64,000 bases of DNA from JAMXLO01 sp964427005 (lineage in GTDB: Bacteria; Pseudomonadota; Alphaproteobacteria; Acetobacterales; Acetobacteraceae), in contig CAYRTL010000006.1 of NCBI GenBank assembly GCA_964427005.1, positions 1 through 64,000 of the forward strand, written 5' to 3'. The position numbers were made by a program, and so were the translations under genes. Each line of letters starts with the position of its first letter. The first letter of the stretch is position 1. The notes under the pieces are model-generated. The model was not told where the DNA came from and searched no databases. It was given only the letters and a program-made list of their open reading frames with translations. Below are positions 33,218 through 41,941 of this stretch, one piece after another.

Positions 33218-34489
33218 TTATGCCGTTGCCACCGCCGGCCGTGCCCGTGCAATGCGGAGCACCAACATCGCCGCCGCCAGGCACGCCAGCCCGCTCGCCA
33301 CGAACGCCAACAGATAGCTGCCTGTCCAGGTGCGAACGATCCCCGCGCCAACGGCTGCCGAGGCGCCGCCGATCTGATGCGTAGCGAATATCCAGGACAT
33401 GATCACCGGGGCGGCCTTCTTGCCGAACACCTCGTTTACCAGCGCAAAGATTGGCGGCATCACCGCGATCCAGTCGAGTCCGTAAAACACCGCGAAGATG
33501 GTCAGGCTGATGGAATCGAAGCTGGTGTAAGGCAGCAGCATCAGCGACAGGCCGCGCAGTCCGAAAATCCAGAACAGCAGAATGCGCGGATTGTAGCGGT
33601 CGGTCAGCCAGCCGGAGATGGCGGAGCCGATCAGGCTGAACACGCCGAGTGATGCCAGGATGCCTGCGCCGGCAAACTGCGAGTAGCCGTGATCGACGCA
33701 GAACGCGATCAGGTGGGTCCCGATCAGGCCGTTGGTGGAGAAGCCGCAAACTCCGAAGCTCAGCGCCAGGAGCCAGAAATCGACGGAGCGCATCCCGCGC
33801 ATCAGGCCGTCGATCGCAACGCCGAAGGGATTGCGCGAGCGTGGAGGGGCAGGCGGTTCGGCTGCGGCACCGAGCGGGGCAAGCCCAATAGCCGCAGGCG
33901 ACTCCGGCAGCAGCAGCGCCGCCAGCGGGATCAGGGCCGCAACCGTCAGGCTCACCGTGATGGAGACGCTTTGCCACCCGTAGTCCTGAGATAGCCGCCC
34001 CAAGATAGGCAGGAAGATCAACTGCCCCGCGGCATTGGCCGAGCTAAGCAGGCCCATGGCCAGGCCGCGATGCCTGACGAACCAGCGGTTCGCCACGGCT
34101 GCCGCCATGCCGACGGCACCGGCGCTGGAGCCGATTCCGACCAGCAGACCCCACGTGAGGAAAAGCTGCCACGGTGCGGTGATGAAGGTGGAAAAGCCGG
34201 TTCCAACCAGAAGCAGCGCCAGGCACAGCATGATTGTGCGCCGAAGGCCCAGCGTCTCCATCAGACCGGTGATGAACGGGCCGGTCATGCCGAGAAGCAG
34301 GATATTCAAGGAGATAGCGGCCGAAATTGTGCCAACGCTCCACCCGAACGCCTGCTCGAGAGGAACGATGATGACCCCTGGTGCCGCGCGCACCCCAACG
34401 GCACCGAGCGTGATGGTAAAGGCGACGACAAGAGCGACCCAAGCGTAGTGGACGCGTCCTGAGCAAAATCTTGCCAAGGCGGCGGTCAT
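33218..34489 (-). CDS. MFS transporter (OFA/monocarboxylate-like)
   Basis: A 423-residue transporter with about 12 predicted helices. The first helix region HYAWVALVVAFTITLGAVGVRAAPG, the motif-A-like loop RNPFGVAIDGLMRGMRSVDFWLLAL in the central loop, and FLVTGLMETLGLRRTIML-like LMETLGLRRTIM near residue 78 fit the oxalate/formate antiporter and monocarboxylate group. The substrate is probably a small organic acid; the sequence does not fix it. Between this gene and the ABC ATPase gene there are only 16 bases, all on the minus strand, so it may be the last gene of the long minus-strand group. Confidence 0.88.
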   Translation of the reverse strand: MTAALARFCSGRVHYAWVALVVAFTITLGAVGVRAAPGVIIVPLEQAFGWSVGTISAAISLNILLLGMTGPFITGLMETLGLRRTIMLCLALLLVGTGFSTFITAPWQLFLTWGLLVGIGSSAGAVGMAAAVANRWFVRHRGLAMGLLSSANAAGQLIFLPILGRLSQDYGWQSVSITVSLTVAALIPLAALLLPESPAAIGLAPLGAAAEPPAPPRSRNPFGVAIDGLMRGMRSVDFWLLALSFGVCGFSTNGLIGTHLIAFCVDHGYSQFAGAGILASLGVFSLIGSAISGWLTDRYNPRILLFWIFGLRGLSLMLLPYTSFDSISLTIFAVFYGLDWIAVMPPIFALVNEVFGKKAAPVIMSWIFATHQIGGASAAVGAGIVRTWTGSYLLAFVASGLACLAAAMLVLRIARARPAVATA

Positions 34490-34505
34490 GCGCGATGCCT
34501 TTCTG

Positions 34506-35121
34506 CTACCCGCCAGTATGGCGGTGCACCTCGCTCTCCACCAGACCCCAGACCTCCGCCTTTAGCGCAGCGTAGTCATGCGAAAGCTGAATCGACACGT
34601 GCCGCGGGCGCGGCAGCGTGTTGTGCAGGATTGCTTTCACCCGGCCCGGCCGCGCCGACATGACCACAATCCGGTCCGCCAGGATCAGCGCCTCGTCGAT
34701 NNNNNNNNNNNNNNNNNNNNNNNNNNNNNNNNNNNNNNNNNNNNNNNNNNNNNNNNNNNNNNNNNNNNNNNNNNNNNNNNNNNNNNNNNNNNNNNNNNNN
34801 GCGCTGCATGCGGAGGCCGAACTCCACGTTGCCCTGCACCGTCTTCCACGGGAACAGCGCGTAGGACTGGAAAACCACGCCGCAGCGTGGCTCGATACGG
34901 GTGATCGGTTCGCCGTGCAGCAGCACGCGGCCTTCTGTCGGCTGAATGAAACCAGCGAACATGTTCAGCATGGTGGTCTTGCCGCAGCCGGAGGCACCGA
35001 GCAGGCAGACGAATTCGCCGGCCTCGACATCGAGCGAGAAATCGCGCACCGCCACCACGGAAGGGCCGCGGCCGATGGAGAAGCTACGCGTGACGTGCTC
35101 AGCGCTCAGGATTGGCGGCAT
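34506..35121 (-). CDS. ABC transporter ATPase, nitrate/sulfonate/taurine type, interrupted by an assembly gap
   Basis: The N-terminal part (35121 down to 34801) starts MPPILSAEHVTRSF and has Walker A LLGASGCGKTT and the Q-loop VVFQSYALFPWKTV. After 100 N, the minus strand resumes with IDEALILADRIVVMSARPGR and ends at TAG (34508-34506) after LVESEVHRHTGG. The two parts are in different frames because the N length is only a placeholder. Compared with SsuB/TauB proteins (about 255-270 residues), roughly 90 residues are missing, including the ABC signature and Walker B, so the real gap is probably near 280 bases. The start codon overlaps the permease stop (ATGA-type). Confidence 0.85.
34701..34800. 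other. Assembly gap (100 N)
   Basis: Exactly 100 N, the usual placeholder for a scaffold gap of unknown length. It falls inside the ABC ATPase gene, between the Q-loop region and the D-loop/H-loop region. No repeat flanks it on either side. Confidence 0.98.
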
Positions 35122-35885
35122 CAGGTCCGACGATGCCGCTCCCAGGGCAACAGCAGCCGTTCGATCCTCTCGGCGATCAAGTCGGCGATCAGCACGGTGA
35201 TTGAGATCGCAACCATGCCGACAAGGACGAGAGGCAGATTGCCCCAATCCTTGCCTTGCCAGATCAGCGCGCCGAGACCTGATTGCGCTGCCACCAGTTC
35301 GGCCGAGAGCACACAGGACCACGAGATCGCCAGCGTGATCTTCAGGCCGGCGATAATGCCGGGAAGGGCGGCGGGGAGGATGACCTGCCACATGATCGCG
35401 GTGTCGCCTGCGCCCAGGTTACGTGCGGCGCGAACCAACAGCGGGTCCACGCGCTGCACGGCGGAGAGTGTGTAGAACAGGATGTAGATCCAGGAGCCGA
35501 GAAACACGATGGCAACTTTCTGCTGCTCGCCGATGCCAAGCCAGAGGATGGTGAGCGGAATCCAGGTGATGGATGGCAGTGGCCGCAGCAGCGAGATGAA
35601 CGGATCGATGATGGCCTTTGCGGGCCACCACACGGCCATGATCACGCCGAGTGGCACAGCAACGAGACCGGCGAGCGCGAAGCCGGCGAAGACGCGTTCG
35701 GAGGAGACGAGTACCGATTTCCACAGGTCGCCGGTCGCGATCAGCTCCTGAGCCTGAGCGACGATTTGCGCTGGTGAGGGCAGGAACAGCGGCGACACCG
35801 CGCCACTCGTCGTCGCCCATTGCCACGCGAGCACGAAGATCGCGACGGAGGCCAGTCTGATGGCCAAGGCACTCTTGCTCGGCAT
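35121..35885 (-). CDS. ABC transporter permease, nitrate/sulfonate/taurine type (SsuC/TauC-like)
   Basis: About 254 residues with six predicted helices and the cytoplasmic EAA-like loop VRAARNLGAGDTAIMWQVILPAALPGIIAGLK (positions about 150-181). ATG at 35885 begins MPSKSALAIRLASVAIF; an earlier in-frame start at 35981 must be rejected because those 32 codons are the translation of a palindromic repeat (RAKPGHDD). It forms the membrane channel with the ATPase (start codon overlapped) and the binding protein at 36009. Expected substrates are taurine, sulfonates, nitrate, pyrimidine or similar small anions. Confidence 0.9.
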   Translation of the reverse strand: MPSKSALAIRLASVAIFVLAWQWATTSGAVSPLFLPSPAQIVAQAQELIATGDLWKSVLVSSERVFAGFALAGLVAVPLGVIMAVWWPAKAIIDPFISLLRPLPSITWIPLTILWLGIGEQQKVAIVFLGSWIYILFYTLSAVQRVDPLLVRAARNLGAGDTAIMWQVILPAALPGIIAGLKITLAISWSCVLSAELVAAQSGLGALIWQGKDWGNLPLVLVGMVAISITVLIADLIAERIERLLLPWERHRRT

Positions 35886-35904
35886 GGCCGATGGCCCGAC
35901 GTCA

Positions 35905-35996
35905 TCGTCATGGCCGGGCTTGGCCCGGCCATCCACGTCTTCCTTGCACAGGTCCGGCAAAGACGTGAATAGCCGGGCCAAGCCCGGCCATGACGA
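35905..35996. repeat. 37-bp imperfect inverted repeat (TCGTCATGGCCGGGCTTGG family)
   Basis: Arms 35905-35941 and 35960-35996 are reverse complements with two mismatches and an 18-base loop. The core GGCCGGGCTTGGCCCGGCC is itself self-complementary. It is a second dispersed palindrome family, distinct from the TGTCATTGCGAG type. Its translation produces peptides of the RAKPGHDD type, a well-known false N-terminal extension in alphaproteobacterial annotation. It lies between the binding-protein and permease genes of one importer and could uncouple their expression. Confidence 0.85.
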
Positions 35997-36008
35997 TCAA
36001 AGCGCAGT

Positions 36009-36980
36009 TCACTGCTTCGGCATGAAGCTGGTGTTCTCCCACTTCGCGACATCCGGCACGCTGGGAATCTTCTTGTTATCATACAGCCACTGCGCCAGGT
36101 ACTGCATCTGTGCCGTGTGCAGCTTCATGTGCTCCTGCCAATTCTTGGTGCCGTAGTATTTCTGCGGCTTCATGCCTTCCAGCACTTCTTCCGGCGTCTT
36201 CTTGAAGTAGTGGGCCACCGTCTTCGCCGCATCCTCGCGATTGGAGTTGGTATAGTCGGCGCCTTTCAGCATGCCGGCAGCAATGGCGCGCGCCTGATCC
36301 GGATGTTGCTCCACCAGCTTGCGCGAGATGATCACGATGTCAGGCGACGCCATGGTGCCGAATTTCTGGTACGTCGTTGTGTCGGTGTCCAATCCGAGCA
36401 GCTTTCCGTCGGGCGCCGCCTTCTTGAGCCCGTCCAGCAACGGCTGCCAGACACACGCTGCCTCGATATCACCCTTCGCAAGCGCCGGCGCCATCTCGTT
36501 GGGCCCAAGATTCAGATAGTCAATGTCCTTCGCGGTCATGTTCTGTGTGCCGAGAAGACCGCTCAGCGTGATCTCGGCCGACGTATTCGCCGCGACCTTC
36601 TTGCCGCGCAGGTCCTTGATCGATGCGACGCCGGGCCGCGCCCAGCAGCCTTCGATGCCCGGCGAATCATCGACGTTGTAGAAGTAGTAGAAATTGGTGT
36701 CGCCGCGTGCCATCGCTGGAATGACGGAACTGCGGCCGAGATTGCTGAACGCCGATGAACCGGCATCCACCGAGGCAAGTCGATCGCTGGAGTTCAGGAT
36801 CACCTGGTATTCGACTTCGATCCGCTGCTCTTTGAAGAAACCCTTGTCGATCGCGACCATGATCGGGACCTGGCCGAACCAGGTGACCGATCCGGCAAAG
36901 CCAAGTGATTCGGCGCGTGCCCCAGCCGCGCATAGCAACAGCGCGGCCGCGCCTGCCAACCATCTGATCATGCCACCCAT
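36009..36980 (-). CDS. Substrate-binding protein of nitrate/sulfonate/taurine-type ABC importer
   Basis: A 323-residue periplasmic protein with a Sec signal peptide (MGGMIRWLAGAAALLLCAAGARA, cleavage near residue 23). The mature part follows the NMT1/TauA fold: FGQVPIMVAIDKGFFKEQRIEVEY near 35-58, DLRGKKVAANTSAEITLSGLLG near 123-144, and GDIEAACVWQPLLDGLKKA near 169-187. It delivers substrate to the permease encoded downstream. The ligand is not fixed; the binding region lacks an obvious taurine signature. A dispersed palindrome separates it from the permease gene. Confidence 0.9.
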   Translation of the reverse strand: MGGMIRWLAGAAALLLCAAGARAESLGFAGSVTWFGQVPIMVAIDKGFFKEQRIEVEYQVILNSSDRLASVDAGSSAFSNLGRSSVIPAMARGDTNFYYFYNVDDSPGIEGCWARPGVASIKDLRGKKVAANTSAEITLSGLLGTQNMTAKDIDYLNLGPNEMAPALAKGDIEAACVWQPLLDGLKKAAPDGKLLGLDTDTTTYQKFGTMASPDIVIISRKLVEQHPDQARAIAAGMLKGADYTNSNREDAAKTVAHYFKKTPEEVLEGMKPQKYYGTKNWQEHMKLHTAQMQYLAQWLYDNKKIPSVPDVAKWENTSFMPKQ

Positions 36981-37001
36981 TTCTGCCCCCCGTTCTTTAT
37001 C

Positions 37002-37811
37002 TTACCGCGGCCGACGTTCCGGCGCGCGTGCATGCGAGCCGCCATGTTCGGGCCATTCCCACGGCCCGTCCACATCCACACCCATGCCGCGCAGCATCTC
37101 GACATGATCCTCGGCATTGTCCTGCGGATGGTAGCCGAGAAAATCCCAGTTCGGATCGAACGTCTTGATCCGCTTGTTCGCGGAGTAGCCGTTCACCACC
37201 AGGCAGCCGGGATCCGGATGACGCAGCGATGCATCGACCAGGCGCGCCACATCGCCGGGCGACAGCCAGGTGGCGAGCGAGCGCTGGTCGATCGGCAGTG
37301 GCCGGTACGTGCCGATGCGCAGCGACACCGAGCTTATGCCGTGGCGGTCGTAGTAGCAGCGCAGCATGGTCTCGCCCCACGCCTTGAACGTGCCGTACAG
37401 GCTGTCCGGCCGCGGCGGCAGGGCAGGGGAGACGCACTCCTCGATCGGATAGCAACCGAAGGCGTGATTGCTGGATGCGAACACGATGCGCTGCACGCCC
37501 GCGAGACGCGCTGCCTCGAACACGTCGAACATGCCGCGCGCGTTGACGCGAAACAGGTCCTCCACCGTGTAGTCGCCGCCAACACCGGCGAGATGCACGA
37601 CGGCGGCAACGCCTTCCATCATGCGTTCGATCGCGCCCCGGTCGGCGATGTCAGCGACGATGGATTCCTCGTTCGGCGTTGGATCAGCGATCGGCCTTGC
37701 GTCGGTGAGGCGAAGGTGGCGCCACTCGGTGCGCAGCCCGTTGCGCAAAGCGGTGCCAATCGCACCGGCCGCACCAGTAATCAGGACCCGATCGGTCGCG
37801 GGGTTGATCAT
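37002..37811 (-). CDS. NAD-dependent epimerase/dehydratase-fold enzyme, uronate dehydrogenase-like
   Basis: About 269 residues with Rossmann motif LITGAAGAIGTAL near 9-21, catalytic SSNHAFGCYP near 110-119, and YGTFKAWGETMLRCYY near 138-153 (Tyr/Lys pair). IGTYRPLPIDQRSLATWLSP near 163-182 and GYHPQDNAE near 229-237 closely follow uronate dehydrogenases such as Agrobacterium Udh, which oxidise galacturonate and glucuronate to aldarolactones. ATG at 37811 is correct; upstream codons translate a palindromic repeat. It lies in the same minus-strand group as the sugar ABC importer, which suits sugar-acid catabolism. Confidence 0.72.
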   Translation of the reverse strand: MINPATDRVLITGAAGAIGTALRNGLRTEWRHLRLTDARPIADPTPNEESIVADIADRGAIERMMEGVAAVVHLAGVGGDYTVEDLFRVNARGMFDVFEAARLAGVQRIVFASSNHAFGCYPIEECVSPALPPRPDSLYGTFKAWGETMLRCYYDRHGISSVSLRIGTYRPLPIDQRSLATWLSPGDVARLVDASLRHPDPGCLVVNGYSANKRIKTFDPNWDFLGYHPQDNAEDHVEMLRGMGVDVDGPWEWPEHGGSHARAPERRPR

Positions 37812-37823
37812 TGGTTCCAGCCT

Positions 37824-37910
37824 ACTGTCATTGCGAGGAGCGAAGCGACGAAGCAATCTCGCGCGTGGTGGGGATTGCTTCGTCGGCTTTCGCCTCCTCG
37901 CAATGACAGT
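37824..37910. repeat. Imperfect inverted repeat (TGTCATTGCGAG family)
   Basis: The left arm 37824-37858 and right arm 37873-37910 pair over about 35 bases, with three small bulges in the right arm. The ends ACTGTCATTGCGAGGAG and AAGCAATC match the palindromes at 10022-10114 and 31031-31114. It lies between the uronate dehydrogenase-like gene and a luciferase-like gene, both on the minus strand. Its reading-through creates a false N-terminal extension of the downstream gene. Confidence 0.85.
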
Positions 37911-37914
37911 ATCA

Positions 37915-38736
37915 TCACAAGCCCTCGGCGCATCGTGCGACACGCTCGACTGCTGTTAGGTAGTCGTCGATCTCCCGCTCCTCCGGAGCAATCAGCACAT
38001 GCTGGACGCCGGCGGCCTTGTAGGCCTCTAGACGTGCACGCACGGCGTCCGTGTCGCGCTCATATGGCGCGCGCAACGACACGGTGAAGTCCGCGCCGGG
38101 GCGGCTCGCCCGCAGGCGCTGCACCACCCCGGGTGCCTGCTCCGGCGTCACGCGGCTGCCATGCCAGCCGTCGAGCCGCAGCGCGCGTGCAATGGCTGCA
38201 TCCGACGAACCGCCGATCCAGATCGGGATCGGAGCACAGGGCTTAGGCTGCATGCGCATGGTCTCGATCTTCGCGGGAATCCAGCGCGCGGGGAACGTGA
38301 CCGGGTCGTCGTTCCACACCGCCTTCATCATGGCGATGCCTTCGTCCATACGCCGACCACGCTCGCGGAACGGCACGCCAAGAGCGTTGAACTCGGCTTC
38401 CATCCAACCCACGCCGGCGCCGAGAATCAATCGCCCGTTCGACAGGTTTTGCAGCGTGGCCAGCTCCTTGGCGAGCGGCAGCGGGTGTCGCATCGGCAGC
38501 ACCAGCACGCTGGTGCCGAGTTTGACACGCTGCGTGTAGGCGGCGGCCCAGGTCAGCGTCAGCACCGGATCCCAGAAATTCGGCGACGGCGGGTAGTTGG
38601 CGTCCTTCGGGATGATGATGTGCTCGCTGACCCAGACGTCCGCGAAGCCGAGTTCCTCGGCTTGCACGGCGGCGCGGCGGATTGAGTCGGGGCCGGCCTT
38701 ACGGCCGATATGGGGCAGATGGATGCCGATTTCCAT
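37915..38736 (-). CDS. Luciferase-like oxidoreductase, F420-dependent-type subgroup
   Basis: A 273-residue protein: MEIGIHLPHIG start, QAEELGFADVWVSEHIIIP near residues 26-44, LGTSVLVLPMRHPLPLAKELATLQ near 73-96, GRLILGAGVGWMEAEFNALG near 102-121 and IPIWIGGSSDAAIARALRLDGW near 171-192. The length and GVGWMEAEF motif match the TIGR03619-like subgroup often labelled F420-dependent, although alphaproteobacterial members may use FMN. It starts 48 bases before the sugar permease stop, within the minus-strand sugar/uronate group. Substrate unknown. Confidence 0.85.
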   Translation of the reverse strand: MEIGIHLPHIGRKAGPDSIRRAAVQAEELGFADVWVSEHIIIPKDANYPPSPNFWDPVLTLTWAAAYTQRVKLGTSVLVLPMRHPLPLAKELATLQNLSNGRLILGAGVGWMEAEFNALGVPFRERGRRMDEGIAMMKAVWNDDPVTFPARWIPAKIETMRMQPKPCAPIPIWIGGSSDAAIARALRLDGWHGSRVTPEQAPGVVQRLRASRPGADFTVSLRAPYERDTDAVRARLEAYKAAGVQHVLIAPEEREIDDYLTAVERVARCAEGL

Positions 38737-38784
38737 GACCGAACTCTCCTCCCGAGATCTGGGAGATAGTCCATACCAACCGTC

Positions 38785-39669
38785 TCAGCCCTTCAAGGCC
38801 CCCGCCGATAACCCCTGCACAACGAACCTGCGCAGCAGCAGCACCAGGATCACAGTCGGTGCCAGCGCAATCAGACAGATCGCCATCGTCAGGTTGAAGA
38901 AAGCGAACACGTCACCAACAAGGCTGGCGATCATCACCGGCAAGGTCATGAACTCCGCGCGATTGTTGAGGATGAGCGGAATCAGCAAATCGTTCCACGC
39001 GATGACGAAGACGATGGCGCCATAGGAAGCCAGCGCCGGTGTGGACAACGGCAGCGTGATGCGCAGGAACGCGGTGAAACGCGAACAACCGTCGATGCGG
39101 GCGGCATCATCGAGTTCCTGCGGGATGGTGGCGAAATACGGCACCATGATCAGAATCCCGTACGGCAGCAGGAAGCCCGTCTCGGCAATGATCACCCCCC
39201 AGATCGCGTTGAGCATGCCAAGCTGCCGGAACGTTACGTACAACGGAATCATCAGCACGATGATCGGCACGAACCGCGCGAACACGTTCACGCCCATGAG
39301 CCACATCGCCCAACGCAGCCTGAGCCGAACCACCGTGTAGGCGGTCAGCGAGGCAAAAATCAGCGTCAGCAGCGTGACGCTGACCGCAATCACCGTGCTG
39401 TTGATCAGGGCGTAGTGGAATTTTTTGATGTTGTCGGGAAGATAGGTCGCCTGCTCGAATACCTTGCCGCGTTGTGCCCCGCCCGAGAGGATCACGCGGA
39501 AATTATCGAGCGTCCATTCGGGTGCCCACAGGCCGTGGGTGTCGGCGTGCAGACTCTTCTCGGATTGCATCGCACCGAACACCACCGCGATCAATGGCAG
39601 CAGAAGGAAGGCGATCACCAGCAGGTTGGCGATATGCAGTGCGGCGCGAGTTGTCGTCCTGGGCCGCAT
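38785..39669 (-). CDS. Sugar ABC transporter permease (MalG-like)
   Basis: A 294-residue permease with six predicted helices and the MalG-type EAA loop ELDDAARIDGCSRFTAFLRITLPLSTPAL near residues 191-219. The start ATG overlaps the partner permease stop by one base (TAATG), which shows translational coupling. With the MalF-like partner and the binding protein upstream it makes a CUT1-family importer for an oligosaccharide, polyol or sugar acid. No ATPase gene is present in the cluster. Confidence 0.9.
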   Translation of the reverse strand: MRPRTTTRAALHIANLLVIAFLLLPLIAVVFGAMQSEKSLHADTHGLWAPEWTLDNFRVILSGGAQRGKVFEQATYLPDNIKKFHYALINSTVIAVSVTLLTLIFASLTAYTVVRLRLRWAMWLMGVNVFARFVPIIVLMIPLYVTFRQLGMLNAIWGVIIAETGFLLPYGILIMVPYFATIPQELDDAARIDGCSRFTAFLRITLPLSTPALASYGAIVFVIAWNDLLIPLILNNRAEFMTLPVMIASLVGDVFAFFNLTMAICLIALAPTVILVLLLRRFVVQGLSAGALKG

Positions 39670-40601
39670 TATCGGATTCGCCGGTAGATCAGGCCGACAT
39701 AGGCGATGGCGAACAGGCCGATGATGATGGCCAGCACATAGGCTGAGGCAGCACTCACGCCGATATCAAACGGCGGCGAGAAGCCCTTCTTGTAACTGTA
39801 CCAAGACGCGACCCAGGTTGCATCCCCAGGTCCTCCCTGTGTGATCGCCAACACCTCGTCAAAAACGGCGAATGCGAACGAAGTACGCAATACCAGGATG
39901 ACCACGATGATCGGCCGCAACAGAGGAAGCGTGATGTGCCAGAAGCGCTGGAGCGCTCCGGCACCGTCCACCGACGCAGCCTCATACAGTTCGGGATTGA
40001 TGCCCTGCAACGCCGCGTGTATCAGCAGGATGGCGAACGGCAACGTGCGCCAGATATAAGGGATGGACACCGCAAACAGCGCGGTCGCCGGGTCACCCGC
40101 CCAGTTCACAGCCGTACCAGACAGCCCGGTGGTGAACAGGATCCGATTGAGGAAGCCATATTCGAAGCTGTAGATGAACGACCATATCAGCCCGCTGGCA
40201 ATAGGCGGAACCGCATATGGCACCAGGATCAGGAACTTCGTGATCCGTCCCGTCCAGACATGCTTCTGGTCGATCAGCAAAGCGATGGCAATTGCCAGCA
40301 CAATCTCAAGGCTGACCGAGAACACGGTGAAGATCAGCGTGTTCTTGAGGGCAAGCAGGAACAGCGAATCGTTGAAGATGCGCTCGTAGTTGGCCAGCCC
40401 GACGAAGGGAAAGACGCCACGACGCAGCTCCGCCAGCGAGACCTTATGAAATGACAAATACGCCGCGTAGTAGATCGGGTAGGCAAGCACCAGCGCGAGG
40501 GTGACCAGCGTGGGAATGTTCATCACCACGCCAAGTGCTTTCGGCGGCAGCTCCCGGCGGAACTGGAACGGTCTCGCTGCGGCCAAGGCCCGCGCCGTCA
40601 A
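39669..40601 (-). CDS. Sugar ABC transporter permease (MalF-like)
   Basis: A 310-residue permease with six helices and the EAA loop LYEAASVDGAGALQRFWHITLPLLRPII near residues 216-243. The start is probably TTG at 40601, which overlaps the binding-protein stop (TTGA) and gives the normal cytoplasmic N-terminus; ATG at 40523 would remove most of it. It pairs with the MalG-like permease. The overlapping genes form one transcript. Confidence 0.9.
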   Translation of the reverse strand: MTARALAAARPFQFRRELPPKALGVVMNIPTLVTLALVLAYPIYYAAYLSFHKVSLAELRRGVFPFVGLANYERIFNDSLFLLALKNTLIFTVFSVSLEIVLAIAIALLIDQKHVWTGRITKFLILVPYAVPPIASGLIWSFIYSFEYGFLNRILFTTGLSGTAVNWAGDPATALFAVSIPYIWRTLPFAILLIHAALQGINPELYEAASVDGAGALQRFWHITLPLLRPIIVVILVLRTSFAFAVFDEVLAITQGGPGDATWVASWYSYKKGFSPPFDIGVSAASAYVLAIIIGLFAIAYVGLIYRRIR

Positions 40602-41941
40602 CCCTTTTGCACCTCCTTGATCGCGGCGATCAGGGTATCGCAGCAGGCATCTGCCGTCGTTTGGCCAGTCAAAGCCTTGGAGACTTCAATGTTGATCCGG
40701 TCGGACCAAGGGAAGTGCCAAGGCTTGTAGATGGACGGCACAACCTCGGCGACATAGGTCGCCTTGTCCCAGATCTGCAGGATCTGCACCGGGTCGCCCC
40801 ATGGCTTCCATCCTTCGGTGACCGCGGTGCCCCTCATGACCGAGTTGTAGCCGGACCCAAGCATCGCATCGCGGGCCAGATTGATTGCCTGGGTGTACTG
40901 GCCGTCCTTGGTCTTGCCGCCGAGATATTGCAGCAGCTTCCAAGCCCATTCCTTGTCACGATTGGCGGTGCAGAGGAAGTAGACATGCGTGTCGCCTATG
41001 GTGCGTCCGTCGCCCGGGGAGCCATGCACCTTGATCTTGCCGGCATTGGGTGACTGCGCCGGATCGTTGGCGACGTTCAGGCCGTAATGGTGGTTCGGCC
41101 CGCGATAGACGTTCTTTCCAGCCCCGAACGCCTTGGCAGAAGCGGTGAACTGCGCCTTCAGCGATTCGGGATCTGCAAGTTCTTCCTTGAAGGTCTGGAT
41201 CCACCATTTCAGCGTCTCACGCGCGACGGAGCCGGGACCCAGTTGGTGATTGCCTTGTTTGTCGAAGAACACGCCGCCGCGGTTCCAGGTCATCTGGTAC
41301 CAGGTGCCCGGCAACTGCTCGAGGCCTACGCCAGCCACCCAGAAGATCGGATATTCCGCGATCTTGTCCTTTTTCGCCTTGCGCAGTTGCTCCAATAGTT
41401 CGTCATAGGTCTTGAAGGGCTCGAACTTCGCCTTCTCCATCAGGTCGGTGAAGTAGTTCCACACCCAGACCGTCGAGAAGTACGGCAGGCCCATCAGCTT
41501 GCCGTCATACACCGCAACCTGTTTGGCGCTGTCCGTCAGATCGGCGAGGTAATCCTTGGCGCCCGGCAAATCGTCGAGCGGTTCGACCAGACCCTGGCTG
41601 ATGAAATTGGGGAAGGAGAAGGGCGAGGACTGCGAGACATCGATCGTCTCGCTACCCGCGTACATGGTCATCAGCTTGGCGGGATGATCGTTGAATGAGG
41701 AGATGGTCGATTCGACGGGAACTCCCCAGTCAGCTTTGAACCTGGCCGAAATCTTCGTGTAGATGTCGCCATAGGTCCAGACGACGAAGTTGACCTTATC
41801 GACCTTGCTCTTAGGCGGTGCCGCCCACGGGCCTGCATCCTGTGCAAAGCTTTGGCCTGCGCCGAGCAATGATGCGCCAGCCGTGGTCATTAGGAAGTCG
41901 CGCCGACCTAGCCGGCGCAAGGCGCCCAGGTCCCGATCCAT
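40598..41941 (-). CDS. Extracellular solute-binding protein, family 1, with Tat-type signal
   Basis: A 447-residue periplasmic sugar-binding protein. Its N-terminus has a twin-arginine signal (LGRRDFLMTTAGASLLGAGQ near residues 11-30, cleavage after FAQ near 33), so it is exported folded. The mature protein has the family-1 binding fold: VNFVVWTYGDIYTKISARF near 49-67, a ligand-site segment MGLPYFSTVWVWNYFTDLM near 149-167, and GRTIGDTHVYFLCTANRDKEWAWKLL near 314-339. It is the first gene of the importer transcript. The ligand is probably a carbohydrate or sugar acid. Confidence 0.9.
   Translation of the reverse strand: MDRDLGALRRLGRRDFLMTTAGASLLGAGQSFAQDAGPWAAPPKSKVDKVNFVVWTYGDIYTKISARFKADWGVPVESTISSFNDHPAKLMTMYAGSETIDVSQSSPFSFPNFISQGLVEPLDDLPGAKDYLADLTDSAKQVAVYDGKLMGLPYFSTVWVWNYFTDLMEKAKFEPFKTYDELLEQLRKAKKDKIAEYPIFWVAGVGLEQLPGTWYQMTWNRGGVFFDKQGNHQLGPGSVARETLKWWIQTFKEELADPESLKAQFTASAKAFGAGKNVYRGPNHHYGLNVANDPAQSPNAGKIKVHGSPGDGRTIGDTHVYFLCTANRDKEWAWKLLQYLGGKTKDGQYTQAINLARDAMLGSGYNSVMRGTAVTEGWKPWGDPVQILQIWDKATYVAEVVPSIYKPWHFPWSDRINIEVSKALTGQTTADACCDTLIAAIKEVQKG

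Noticed and set aside
35886..35981. N-terminal extension of the SsuC-like permease
   Set aside because: Those codons translate a palindromic repeat (RAKPGHDD), not protein. The start at 35885 matches permease homologues.
37812..37943. N-terminal extension of the uronate dehydrogenase-like protein
   Set aside because: The upstream frame is the TGTCATTGCGAG-family repeat. The Rossmann fold begins just after the ATG at 37811.
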